Source of the DNA: JAADHX01 sp964569385
Lineage (GTDB): Bacteria > Actinomycetota > Acidimicrobiia > Acidimicrobiales > Poriferisodalaceae
Direction of reading: 5' to 3'
Assembly: GCA_964569385.1 (NCBI GenBank)
Contig: CAZMUM010000021.1
Location: forward strand, 20,933 to 84,932
DNA: 64,000 nt
Part shown: piece after piece, positions 1-9,060 of the stretch
How positions within the stretch are numbered: position 1 is the first letter of the stretch
How the letters are laid out: every line of letters begins with the position of its first letter
Notes under the pieces: generated by a model
Told to the model about the DNA's origin: nothing
Database searches by the model: none
Seen by the model: the letters and a program-made list of their open reading frames with translations, nothing else
Translations under genes and position numbers: made by a program

Positions 1-1302
1 GTCGTGTTCGACGGCGACGACCCGTACCCATCGGGCGGTCTGCCGATACCAATACCAGACGCCGACCCTGAAGGGACCTTCACGCTCATTGATGGGACAA
101 CTCTCGATGTGGCACCGGAGAACCAGGCGAACCCTGGCGCTCCTGTCGACGGACAGCCATTCATCACCCTCGACATCACCCACGAATACGGCGGCGACCT
201 CTTCATCCGCGCCGGAGTGGCCGATGCCAACAGCGACATCATCTGTTCGGTTCCGATCCGCGACCCCGACCCGTCGAACGACAGCGGCGGCACTATCGGA
301 TCGATCGACATGTCGGCGTGTGCGCAGTTCTATCCGCCGTCGCCAAACCAGGAGTGGTTCCTTCAAGCCATCGACACTGCTGCCGTCGACGTCGGCACGA
401 TCGATCAGTTCTCGGTTACCGGCGCCGATGGCACGGTGTTTGACTTCATAGACGTGCCGATCGATATCCCCGACAACGACGAGACGGGAATAGCGCTACT
501 GCTAAGCGCCACGAGCGGCTCGAACGGTCAAGCTGGCGGTGCCGGTCAGTCGTCGAGCGTCGAGCTGCCCGCGGTCACGATCACAATGACCCACGGCTAC
601 ACCGGCGACCTCGCCGTGACCGCTGGCGTTGTCGACGCCAACTTTGATGTGCTCTGCGAAGTGGCGATCCTCACCCCTGACCCGACCGATGATTCGGTCG
701 ATCCCGAGGGCGAAATTTCGTTGGCCGAGTGCGCAGAGTTCTATCCGCCGTCGCCAGATCGACAGTTCTACGTTTTCGTGCGAGATACGCTGACCGGCGA
801 TATCGGGACTATCGACACCTTCACCCTCGTTGGCCCTGATGGTCGAGTGTTCGACCTCGGTGGCCTGCCCGTTGAGGTGCCCGATGCCGACCAGACCGGC
901 ATTGCCGTGTTCATCGATGGTGATAAGACCGATGGCGACGGTTCGATAGTGGCGTCGTTTGTCATCAGTCACACTTACGTTGGCGACCTCGAAATCTTGG
1001 CCGGTGTGGCCGATGCCAACAACATCATCGTGTGTGAAGTCGTAATTGCATTGCCCGATCCACTAAACGACCAGGTGGATGTCTTTGGCGACGTTGATTT
1101 GACCGAGTGCGGAGCCTTCTATCCACCGGCTCCCGACCAGGTTTGGTTCGTTCAAGCTATCGACGAAGCCGCTTTCGATGAAGGTTCTATTGATGCCTTC
1201 GTGCTCACTGGTCCAGATGGTGATGTTCGTCAGCATGGTTTGCTGCCGGCAGCCATCCCGGACGACGACCCGACTGGCCTCGCCGTGTTCTTTGACGAGT
1301 AG
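1..1302 (+). CDS. Secreted protein with three P-like (proprotein convertase P-domain-type) repeats, 5' truncated
   Basis: The frame is open from the first base, so the N-terminus and any catalytic domain lie upstream of the window. The visible 433 residues hold three tandem units of about 130 residues (roughly 50-150, 185-290 and 310-420). Each has the P-domain-like signature of a 'T(H/M)xYxGDL' strand, a central stretch, then 'W/Y-F-V/L-Q-A-x-D' and 'D-x-G-x-I-D-x-F'. Each unit also carries two cysteines, in an 'I-x-C' and an 'AC/EC-A-x-F-Y-P-P' context, that could form a disulfide. P-domains usually follow subtilisin-like proteases or occur in secreted adhesive proteins, so an extracellular role is likely. 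It converges on the next gene. The family call rests on pattern recognition and the function of the missing part is unknown. Confidence 0.75.
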   Translation, partial: VVFDGDDPYPSGGLPIPIPDADPEGTFTLIDGTTLDVAPENQANPGAPVDGQPFITLDITHEYGGDLFIRAGVADANSDIICSVPIRDPDPSNDSGGTIGSIDMSACAQFYPPSPNQEWFLQAIDTAAVDVGTIDQFSVTGADGTVFDFIDVPIDIPDNDETGIALLLSATSGSNGQAGGAGQSSSVELPAVTITMTHGYTGDLAVTAGVVDANFDVLCEVAILTPDPTDDSVDPEGEISLAECAEFYPPSPDRQFYVFVRDTLTGDIGTIDTFTLVGPDGRVFDLGGLPVEVPDADQTGIAVFIDGDKTDGDGSIVASFVISHTYVGDLEILAGVADANNIIVCEVVIALPDPLNDQVDVFGDVDLTECGAFYPPAPDQVWFVQAIDEAAFDEGSIDAFVLTGPDGDVRQHGLLPAAIPDDDPTGLAVFFDE

Positions 1303-1327
1303 TCACCGTTGATTGGCCGTGGGGAGT

Positions 1328-2167
1328 TTAGTACCCGGGTGCCAGCGTCAGTATGGTCCACACGAGTACCGAGGTGGCGGTCCGGACCGTAACGGTGCCT
1401 ACGCCGCCGCCGTTGGAGCGAAGCTCCCAACGCTCATCGTTGGTGTCGACCAGCGAAGTGATCCGAATGAGCAACAGTGGCCCTGAGATCGAGGGATCAG
1501 CTGTGCCTTTGGGAAGAATTAGTGTGATCGATCCACTCGATGACATCGAGTAGGCGCCACCGGGAACATTAGCGGTAAGCGGGTTTGGGACAGTGGGAGC
1601 CTGAGGCTCGGCTGTTGTGGCGGTCGTGGTGGTAGCTGATTCAGGTTCTGCCGAAGTGCGCGTGGTTGAATCGATAGGGGCTGAGGTAGTTGTCGGTGTA
1701 GTGGTGCTGGTTGTTCCTTGGCTGCCGAGATCGGAACTGGTGGTTGTGTCCCTTGCCAACGCGCCGGTCGTTTGGCTCGACTCTGAGCTAGTAGAAGTGG
1801 AGTCTTGTACCACCGCTACGGTCGATGTCGGGGCCAAAGTCGTGGTGGTGAGACCCGCAGTGGTGCTTGGCGCGACGGTCGTCACTGTTTGCGACGCGTC
1901 GATCGTCGAAGACGGAGGGGTGGTTGTGGTGGTCTCGTGGGCGGGCTCGGTTGAATCGGTGCCATCTTGTGCCTGTACGATCGGTGTGGCGGCCGTGGTG
2001 CCAGCTTGAGTGGCCGCGGCGACTGGCGCCGGGCCGCTTTTAGTTGCTACCTGACTAGTGTTCTCACGGCGAGCAACCATGAATGTTCCGGCGATCAGTA
2101 CCAAAATCACCATGACCATCATGGAAACTCCGACCGAAGTTCGGCTCGGTTTTGGCAGTTGAGGCAT
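1328..2167 (-). CDS. Membrane-anchored Ser/Thr-rich (mucin-like) surface protein
   Basis: This protein of about 280 residues has a short N-terminus, one transmembrane segment (around residues 12-32, rich in V, M, I and L), then about 140 residues made almost entirely of Thr, Ser, Ala and Pro, and a small C-terminal domain rich in Gly and Ser with beta-strand-like hydrophobic alternation. The layout suggests a signal-anchor protein that displays a small globular head on a stalk, probably O-glycosylated. I chose the ATG at 2167. A TTG at 2179 is an alternative, and neither has a strong Shine-Dalgarno sequence. It follows the M36 protease gene on the same strand by about 30 bp, so the two are probably co-transcribed. 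I do not recognise the C-terminal domain. Confidence 0.7.
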   Translation of the reverse strand: MPQLPKPSRTSVGVSMMVMVILVLIAGTFMVARRENTSQVATKSGPAPVAAATQAGTTAATPIVQAQDGTDSTEPAHETTTTTPPSSTIDASQTVTTVAPSTTAGLTTTTLAPTSTVAVVQDSTSTSSESSQTTGALARDTTTSSDLGSQGTTSTTTPTTTSAPIDSTTRTSAEPESATTTTATTAEPQAPTVPNPLTANVPGGAYSMSSSGSITLILPKGTADPSISGPLLLIRITSLVDTNDERWELRSNGGGVGTVTVRTATSVLVWTILTLAPGY

Positions 2168-2199
2168 CGGTACTCGCAATGGCAGTCGTATCGGTGAGC

Positions 2200-5100
2200 C
2201 TACGGCGGCCAGGTCCCCGTTATTGGCGGGTTACCACCAGGCAACAGGGTTATGGACTGACATGGTGGCGCAAACCCGGCATCTTCACCGAAACAGACCA
2301 GATGGTCACCCACCGCGATGTCGGTCCAGATCCCCCAGTCATCTCGAGGGAAACCGTCGACGAAGATCGTCGACGGGTGTGGAGAGTCGGTAATCACTTG
2401 GAGATAGCCGCCTGCGACAAACTGCCCGTTTACGGTTGCTGTCTGGCCAGCGGTAACTACGGTCGTTTCGCAGGGAGGGGTGGCGAAGTCGATGGCATCG
2501 CTGAAGCAGATTTCGTAACTTCCGGGTGGCATTTTTACCCAGTTGAGGCCCCAAGTGTCCCTGACAGTTCCGTCGACCGAAATCTGCGACGCTACGGCTG
2601 GGTTAGTGGTCACGCGCAGCAACCCATGTCCATTGGGGCCCGGCGCGCCAGGACTAGACGCATAGTTGCCGGTTACTGTCTGAAGCGGGGCGCCCGCGAC
2701 GACGGTGATTGCTTCGCACGCTGGAGTGATGAAGTCGGCAACGTCGCCATAACAGATGGTGTGAGGTCCTGCGGTCAAGTCGACCCACACCTCCCAGTCG
2801 TCGGCTGGCACGCCATCGACTGAGATCGTGGCCGGAAGTCCCGGGTTGGTGGTGACCCTGACGTTTCCGAGCCGAGTGAACGTCCCGTCGATGGTGGTTG
2901 TTGTCCCCGACGTGACGATCGCTGTTGAGCACTGCGGAGTCTGCCAGCCTTCGATGTCGCTGAAGCACACCTCATAGGAGCCAGGCGTCAGCTTCATCCA
3001 GTCGATGCCCCATCGATCGAGTTTTATTCCGTCCAGAGAGATCTGCGACGGAACCGCGGGAACGGTGGTTACCCGCAACAGTCCGTGACCCACAACCACC
3101 GTGCTGACTTCGTCGTTTTGGCTTGGAGCCTCATTGCTAATGGCATCGGCGCTATTGTCGATTCGAACCTCGTCTACGAATCGCACGTCGTCGATATGCC
3201 ACCCGTCGATACCCACGATTGAGTCGGTGCCAAATCTGAAACGCGCATACAGACTTGACCCTGAGAATGACGAGAGATCCACCACTGACTCGATGTACCC
3301 AGCGCTAGTGCCGGAGAAGGCCTGGCGACCGCTCAAAGGGTTTGGAGAAGATTTCAATTGTACCGGGTAGCCGTTCTGGGTGAACAGTGCTGCCGCATCG
3401 GTCCAGATGGTTCCGTCGGTCGATACCTCGACCACTCCGCCGTCCCAGCCAAGTTCGGTGTCATAGCTGTGCCAGAATCGAAGCACAGTACTTGGCCCGA
3501 TCGCTGTGGGCGCGGCGGTCTCGATCATCTGATCGCTGGTGGTTGCGATGTTGGCCGCGAACATCGATGTAGCTGGGCTGTGTGGGTTGACCGTTGAAGT
3601 CACCCAATCGGTTGTCCCGACCCCGTTGCTGATGGTCCAGGCCGCGGTGCCAGCCTCGAAGTCTTCTGTGAAAAGATCGACCGATACCGGACCCAAATCG
3701 ACGGTGACTACAAACGAACACGTTGCGGTGGCTCCTGCGTTTAGCACCCCAATCGGGAAAGTCACGACACCAACCGACTCGCTCCCGCCGCAGTCGGCTG
3801 ACCCGTCAGCGAACGTAGTACCAGCAGGAACAGCGTCGGTGATAGTGACCCCGGTAAGTGGGGAGGCGGAGTTGTTGGTCGCGTCGAGTGTGTATATGAG
3901 CTGGGCGCCGCTGGCTATCTGGCTGGCGTTGACCGACTTGTTGAGCTGCAAGTCGCGACACTGTGGTGGTAGATCGAAGGCCTCCGCGCCGTCGAGGCGA
4001 CTGGCTGCCAGGCCTTGGGTAGCGCTGTAACCGAGGCCTCGCTTGGCGAACGCTTCCCAGATGAGGCATTCGTTCGTACCGGCGAAACCTAGGCTGTCGG
4101 CCAACAAGAGCGAGTCTCGAGCGTCGACAAACCCTGGGTTGCATGGCTGTAGCTTGAGGGCATCGATGACGAGTTGTATTGCGGTGATGTTGCCCCCGGT
4201 GCCGCCGATAAGGTCTGGGTCGAAGCCGTCTCGATCGATGAGGCTCCACGTCATCTCCCACAACATGGTGGTGAACACAGATCCAACGCCATGGGGGAGA
4301 GAAGCGGTCTTGATTTCGTCGTAGGTTCGAGGGTCTATGCCAAGATTTGTGGTGTATGGATAAGCGCGAATGCCCGTGCCCGCCGGAGTTTCGTCGATGA
4401 GATAGGTGCCGATCGAGCGGGCATCTACACCAGCATCTCCAGGGTTCATGGTCATGACAAGGGCAAAGAAATCGCTCCACCCCTCGCCAGGCGATTCGTT
4501 CGCCGCAAGGCAGGCCACATTGCTAGGGCCGCCGGTTAATCGGTTGCTGACACCGTGACCGTACTCGTGGGCGATGATGCCATTGTCGAAGCTCGAGCCA
4601 CGATCAGGGTTGGCGGCGGTCCAGCGGAACATTTGCATCCGGGGGGCCGAACCGTCAGGAGGAGTTGCGAAGTTGGCGTTGTTCAGGAACTGCGGGTTGT
4701 TGAGGTCGGTGCTGTCGAGGGCTTCGGCTTGGACAGCGTCTCCGCTGGCACCACCATTTCCGTAGTTATTCATCTGGAAGTTGCCCGCTGCTTCGTTGAA
4801 GCCGTACGCATAGAAGATGTCGTGCATGATGTTGTTCCAGTAGAACAGGTTCGTTACCAGAGCGTCTTTGTATGCGGTAGGCGCGGCCTGGAGATCGATG
4901 GGGTAATCGAATGCCAAAGGCACTCCGCCATCGGGCTGGCTACCTGGGTCGATGATGTTGTCGCCGTTTGTGTCGGTGTATGCGACGACATTGTTGCCTT
5001 GGGTCAGGTTGCTCTCGGCACCTGCGACACCGTCGATGTCGTGCCATCCGAACGGAGATGCAGTAGGGTCGGCTGGGCTTGTGACGACTGTTCGTGGCCC

Positions 5101-5862
5101 GAAGCTGGGCGCTTCAACTGGTGCTTGATATACGGTGTAGCTGTCGCTGGCAATCAGGTTGTTTCTGTCGAGTTCGACTCCAGTCGTAGCGTCCACTCGT
5201 ATCTGCCACCAGTCGGTTCCATCGAGTTCCTCGATGGTGAGCTCCCACGCTAGATTGAGCGTGCCGTCTGGGCCCTGTTGGAACACCAGTCGGATCGGAA
5301 TATCACTCTTCGAAATACCACCATCAGTGAGTAAGAGTTGCTGTGATGTACCGCGGGCCGATCCGATAGGAACGAACGCCTTGCTTGGCGCTAGATCAAG
5401 GGCACTCGACGCAGCGACCGTTGCTTCCTCAAAAGAGGTACGAGGCGCGATGGTCAGGCTTCGCCGTTGGAGCCCAGATACGAGGTTACCGACGTTACCA
5501 GCCACAGATCCGTCTGAATCGATGATCACGTTTGTGAGCGCCCCAAAGACGTCGATGCCTCTGAACCGCTGCTGGAAGTAGACAGTGGTGACCCCGCTAT
5601 GTTCGATTCTGACTACATCTGCAACAACCAGGTCGGACACATCGAATGCCGAGAGGCCCATTCGGTCGGCGTTGGCGACCAAATAAGCGGCGGCGATGTC
5701 GGCTGGCGCGAGTGCGGCTTGGCGTACCGGGAGCGTCAACGACTGAGCCGCTGGTACTGGGTTGGCGTTGGCCTCGTTGGTCGAAGAGACGGTGCGAACG
5801 TCGAAGTTCACGATGCTGGCGATCAAAACGAAGGTGGTGAAAACTGCCAAGCGTGATCTCAT
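2200..5862 (-). CDS. Secreted M36 (fungalysin-type) zinc metalloprotease with DUF11, MAM-like and Cys-repeat C-terminal domains
   Basis: The 1220-residue protein starts with a signal peptide and an FTP/PepSY-like propeptide (to about residue 230). An M36 catalytic domain follows, with the zinc motif H432-E-Y-G-H436 and the downstream glutamate E460 in 'GEGWSDF', as in fungalysins. A DUF11-like domain comes next (about 636-730), then a MAM/immune-inhibitor-A-like beta-sandwich (about 735-905), and finally four alternating Cys-containing repeats to the C-terminus (about 923-1220). The catalytic residues are intact, so it should be an active extracellular endopeptidase after propeptide removal. 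The start is supported by an AGGTGA sequence just upstream of the ATG. The terminal module recurs in the heme peroxidase at 12414-17456, suggesting shared secretion or anchoring. It lies upstream of, and probably with, the mucin-like gene. Confidence 0.9.
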   Translation of the reverse strand: MRSRLAVFTTFVLIASIVNFDVRTVSSTNEANANPVPAAQSLTLPVRQAALAPADIAAAYLVANADRMGLSAFDVSDLVVADVVRIEHSGVTTVYFQQRFRGIDVFGALTNVIIDSDGSVAGNVGNLVSGLQRRSLTIAPRTSFEEATVAASSALDLAPSKAFVPIGSARGTSQQLLLTDGGISKSDIPIRLVFQQGPDGTLNLAWELTIEELDGTDWWQIRVDATTGVELDRNNLIASDSYTVYQAPVEAPSFGPRTVVTSPADPTASPFGWHDIDGVAGAESNLTQGNNVVAYTDTNGDNIIDPGSQPDGGVPLAFDYPIDLQAAPTAYKDALVTNLFYWNNIMHDIFYAYGFNEAAGNFQMNNYGNGGASGDAVQAEALDSTDLNNPQFLNNANFATPPDGSAPRMQMFRWTAANPDRGSSFDNGIIAHEYGHGVSNRLTGGPSNVACLAANESPGEGWSDFFALVMTMNPGDAGVDARSIGTYLIDETPAGTGIRAYPYTTNLGIDPRTYDEIKTASLPHGVGSVFTTMLWEMTWSLIDRDGFDPDLIGGTGGNITAIQLVIDALKLQPCNPGFVDARDSLLLADSLGFAGTNECLIWEAFAKRGLGYSATQGLAASRLDGAEAFDLPPQCRDLQLNKSVNASQIASGAQLIYTLDATNNSASPLTGVTITDAVPAGTTFADGSADCGGSESVGVVTFPIGVLNAGATATCSFVVTVDLGPVSVDLFTEDFEAGTAAWTISNGVGTTDWVTSTVNPHSPATSMFAANIATTSDQMIETAAPTAIGPSTVLRFWHSYDTELGWDGGVVEVSTDGTIWTDAAALFTQNGYPVQLKSSPNPLSGRQAFSGTSAGYIESVVDLSSFSGSSLYARFRFGTDSIVGIDGWHIDDVRFVDEVRIDNSADAISNEAPSQNDEVSTVVVGHGLLRVTTVPAVPSQISLDGIKLDRWGIDWMKLTPGSYEVCFSDIEGWQTPQCSTAIVTSGTTTTIDGTFTRLGNVRVTTNPGLPATISVDGVPADDWEVWVDLTAGPHTICYGDVADFITPACEAITVVAGAPLQTVTGNYASSPGAPGPNGHGLLRVTTNPAVASQISVDGTVRDTWGLNWVKMPPGSYEICFSDAIDFATPPCETTVVTAGQTATVNGQFVAGGYLQVITDSPHPSTIFVDGFPRDDWGIWTDIAVGDHLVCFGEDAGFAPPCQSITLLPGGNPPITGTWPP
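2203..3095 (-). repeat. Four-unit Cys-repeat C-terminal module (copy 1, in the M36 protease)
   Basis: The last 290 or so residues of the protease consist of four units alternating between two types. Type A contains 'DRWGxxWMKxxPGSYEVCF' and then 'TPxC'. Type B contains 'DDWxxWxDxxxGxHxxC' and then 'PxC'. Each begins with 'RVTT' or a similar strand and has one pair of cysteines about 10-11 residues apart. The architecture resembles PEGA-type surface repeats. The protein ends in a 'TGTWPP' tail. The closest match in the window is the end of the heme peroxidase. Confidence 0.85.
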
Positions 5863-6262
5863 TTGTGGTTCACCTCGTTGTTCGGCTCGGGATCGAAGGT
5901 TGTATTGGCTGATGGACGGCTGGACTGTCGATAGAGGTAATCTCCGATGCCCGAGCGGCGGACGCCGTCGTCGCTACCAACAACGGCGAACTTACCGTGC
6001 CTCACGGAGAGTGGCAATAGTCTCTCCTGAATACATGTCGTGATGCCGTTCGGAACCGCCCAGAATCAGCTGCGTTGACGAGCTCCGCGCCGGCGGACCT
6101 GGTAACTGATGGCGGTTACACTAGCCGAATCTCACATTATGTGGTGAACTAGTCGATGTGATTGGTGCAGGGCGAACTCTCAACTCACGTTGACTGAACC
6201 AACAGCAAGGGCGAAACATCAGTGGCTTTTGGGCCTGAAGAAACATCAACGGACAAACGACC
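5863..6262. other. Divergent intergenic region between the M36 protease and the Wzy-like gene
   Basis: These 400 bp separate two divergently transcribed genes and should hold both promoters. I see no convincing open reading frame, RNA gene or strong hairpin. The Shine-Dalgarno of the protease (AGGTGA type) lies at its left edge. I could not place a confident -35/-10 pair for either gene. Confidence 0.5.
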
Positions 6263-7576
6263 GTGTTGACCGCGCTCATCTGGATAGTTGCCTTGGTGTT
6301 TCCCAAGGCTGGCTTGAATGTTGGCGATGTGCCTCTCACCGTCGCTTCTGTTGTTGTGATGGTGTACGGAGCGTTTCACTTCGTGTATCCCGGATATCCG
6401 CCTAGAAGGCGAGATGAATCGCGCCGATTTACACGGGTGCATCTTGGTCTCGGCTGGATCCTGATCCTGAGTCTGGTCGCCAATCTCGGTTCGCTGGACA
6501 CCGTTGATCTCACCACATGGCTGTTGCTTGTCGGTTCGCCACTCGCTTTTCATGCCGGACTACGCACCAAGAACACCAAACGAGTCCTTGTGGTCGTTCT
6601 TGGCTCGACTGCGGTCGTGGGGTTCTACGGGCTGGCTCAGAACCTGTTTGGAGTATCCGAAACAGCGGTTCCGGGGCTGACCCACATCTACGGCGAAGAT
6701 CTCATCAGGAACAACCCGATCCGAACAGCTTCAGGCACCCTGAAGAGCCCGTCGTTTTATCATAATGGTAACCTGGCCGCCGCTTTCTTGCTTTCGGGCC
6801 TGGGATTCGCCCTCTTTGCATCTCGCGTCGATCGCAGGTTAAGAGGTCTGGCGGTGCTCGCTCTATTGGGTGCCGTGATAGGAGTGGCGGTATCGCTAGC
6901 CAGGGCCGGTGCCCTTGGGTTTGTGGTTGCTGCGCTTATTGCCCTCTCGCCGCGATATCGCCCCCCGTGGATAGCATCGCGTGCCGCCGGGGTGGCTTCG
7001 GTGCTGTTTGTCGCGGCCGGAGCAATGTTGCTTGGATACATCTTGACAGGCTCGACAACGTTCCTCGTCGAACGTTACGTGTTCGAGTCACTCGATGACC
7101 CAACCGCGGCAGGGCGAACCGACGGGTATGCAGCTTGGTGGTCGGATCTGACATCCCAATCGTTCTTCGAGTTCTTTCGGTCGGTCATTTTTGGCGATTG
7201 GTCGATTAACCCGGTCGAGGACCAACTTGAAGGCATACCGGCGATAGTCGCGAGTTATGGGGTGTTTGGTCTCATGGCCATGGTGGCACTAGTGGCCGTT
7301 CCGTTCAGAATGATCAGGGAAGCGCTCGGCTCCGAGGGAACTGTGTATTGGTTCGGATTAGCTGCTACGGCGGCGATGTGGCTGATTGACAACACCTTCT
7401 TGTTCCCTCCGACGCTCATGACCTGGTTCTTGTTGGCCGGTCTGACCGTACAGATCAGCATCGACAAGGCTGCCACCCAACGCCCGGACCTGAACGAACA
7501 CAAAGGCAGCTCAGCGAATACACCAGCCGAACTGCGGTCCCGTTCGTCACGACTAGATGAGGTATCGGCGTCATGA
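6263..7576 (+). CDS. O-antigen ligase/polymerase-like polytopic membrane protein (Wzy/WaaL family)
   Basis: The 437-residue protein is made almost wholly of hydrophobic segments (about 10-11 predicted transmembrane helices) with one large extracytoplasmic loop after the middle. Near residue 160 it has a 'TGTLKSPSFYHNGNLAA'-like segment, similar to the 'HPN' region of O-antigen ligases. The family joins or polymerises lipid-linked oligosaccharides on the outer face of the membrane. The gene starts with GTG and overlaps the flippase gene by ATGA, so the two are translationally coupled. A second member of the same family lies at 10659-11840. Whether this one is the polymerase or a ligase cannot be told from sequence. 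Confidence 0.75.
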   Translation: MLTALIWIVALVFPKAGLNVGDVPLTVASVVVMVYGAFHFVYPGYPPRRRDESRRFTRVHLGLGWILILSLVANLGSLDTVDLTTWLLLVGSPLAFHAGLRTKNTKRVLVVVLGSTAVVGFYGLAQNLFGVSETAVPGLTHIYGEDLIRNNPIRTASGTLKSPSFYHNGNLAAAFLLSGLGFALFASRVDRRLRGLAVLALLGAVIGVAVSLARAGALGFVVAALIALSPRYRPPWIASRAAGVASVLFVAAGAMLLGYILTGSTTFLVERYVFESLDDPTAAGRTDGYAAWWSDLTSQSFFEFFRSVIFGDWSINPVEDQLEGIPAIVASYGVFGLMAMVALVAVPFRMIREALGSEGTVYWFGLAATAAMWLIDNTFLFPPTLMTWFLLAGLTVQISIDKAATQRPDLNEHKGSSANTPAELRSRSSRLDEVSAS

Positions 7577-8892
7577 CCCGCGCCTCGGCATCGCCCGTAT
7601 CGGTCGCTTCTGGGCTATCGGGAATAACTACTCGTGGGGTGGGTGCCGTCTTGCAGCTTGGCATCACGGTCTTGATAGGCCGAAGCCTCGGTGCGTCTGC
7701 GGTGGCGATCTATATTGGCATCTCGGTGTGGTTCAGGATCGCTGAGGTTCTGCTTGGTTTAGGCGTCGGCCCACAACTGCTGCGAGATGCAAGCCGACTG
7801 CCGCAAGGGGACTCTGCCCTTAGTCTATTCCACTCGGGTGAGCGTGCTGTCAGATACATGCTCGCAGGCTCGGCCCTTGTCGGCATGGTCGGGGCGGCCG
7901 TGGCGGTAGTGCTCGGACGAAGCGATGCTGCCGCAGTGATCCTCATTGCCGGAGTCGGAGGAACGGCAGCGGCGCGTGTGAAGTTGTTGGCCGATGTGCT
8001 CAAGGCCCGTCGATGGTCTCGGGCTGGTCTGGCCTTCGAATTCTCGGTAGCTCCGCTGGTAACGATGATTCTTGTTGCAGTGCTGGTGTTCGCTGGAGGC
8101 GAAGCAACAATTGTCGCTTGGGTCGTTTCTTATGGATTTGGTGTTGTCGTCAGCATGGTCGGGGCATCGTTGGTTCTACGGACTACACAACGAACCCTGG
8201 CGCCAGTAGGGGCAGAGCCCTATTCGGGTCGCACAGCAGAGTCGCGCCGATTCATGAATTCGGCTCTGGTCGGCTTTGGTCTCTGGTCGATGCCGGTTCT
8301 TGTGGTGCCCCTACTTGTGTCGGGTGCAGACGCTGGCCGATTCTCACTGTCGTTCAGACTCTTGAGTGTCGCCGATTTGATTCTGGTCGGTCTAGCGGCA
8401 GTCTTTGCTCCAGTGTTTTCGGCCGCATGGGCTGACAACCGGATGACCGACCTTCGGCGACAGTTTAGAAACTCGCGCCTGCTGTCGGTGGCCACTTTCT
8501 TACCGTTCGTGCTCGGTGTTGTGGTGTTTGGTCGGTTTGTGCTCGGAATCTTCGGCGAGGAGTTCGTCTCGGCGTACCCGATATTGCTGATCGCGTCGGT
8601 CGGTCATGTTGTCAACGCGTTGACGGGCCTTGTTTCAGAACTGCTCCTAATGACGAGGGCCGAAGACAAAGAGCTCAGAATTGGACTAGTCGCGATGGGG
8701 TTCATGGTTATAACTCTCGTGCCCGCTGCGGGACTTTTCGGCGCTGCAGGAGCGGCGGCTGTGTACTCAACCAGCATCGTCATAAAGAACGGATTGGCCT
8801 ATTTCGCGGTACGGACGCGGCTGCAAGTTGTGGCGGCGCAGTCGTTCGTTTCTAGCGCCGGTGACGCAGCTGTGTCAGGACCTGCGATGTGA
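7573..8892 (+). CDS. Polysaccharide flippase (Wzx-like, MOP superfamily)
   Basis: The 439-residue protein has 12 or more hydrophobic segments in the paired arrangement of the MOP/polysaccharide exporter family and no soluble domain. Flippases of this type move undecaprenyl-linked sugar units across the cytoplasmic membrane. Its ATG overlaps the stop of the Wzy-like gene, and the chain-length kinase gene follows. The triad of polymerase, flippase and chain-length regulator is the standard Wzx/Wzy-dependent export set. The functional call rests on topology and context because the family has few invariant residues. Confidence 0.8.
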   Translation: MTRASASPVSVASGLSGITTRGVGAVLQLGITVLIGRSLGASAVAIYIGISVWFRIAEVLLGLGVGPQLLRDASRLPQGDSALSLFHSGERAVRYMLAGSALVGMVGAAVAVVLGRSDAAAVILIAGVGGTAAARVKLLADVLKARRWSRAGLAFEFSVAPLVTMILVAVLVFAGGEATIVAWVVSYGFGVVVSMVGASLVLRTTQRTLAPVGAEPYSGRTAESRRFMNSALVGFGLWSMPVLVVPLLVSGADAGRFSLSFRLLSVADLILVGLAAVFAPVFSAAWADNRMTDLRRQFRNSRLLSVATFLPFVLGVVVFGRFVLGIFGEEFVSAYPILLIASVGHVVNALTGLVSELLLMTRAEDKELRIGLVAMGFMVITLVPAAGLFGAAGAAAVYSTSIVIKNGLAYFAVRTRLQVVAAQSFVSSAGDAAVSGPAM

Positions 8893-9060
8893 GCCCGGGG
8901 TAGCGTACCTGACCCTAACGTAACGACTAACTTCGTGCGTGTCTGGTCCGATGGATCTATGTGTTGCACTTATCGGCCGGTGCCCTCTCTCTACCTCGTC
9001 GATTCCAATGCAGTGCCCTCCGTTATGGCAGACAAGTCGACCAACGAACCATGAGAAGCT

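Noticed and set aside
1617..2009. Val-rich plus-strand frame antisense to the mucin-like gene
   Set aside because: It mirrors the ACC/ACG-rich Thr tract on the other strand (GGT/GTG codons) and has no independent support.
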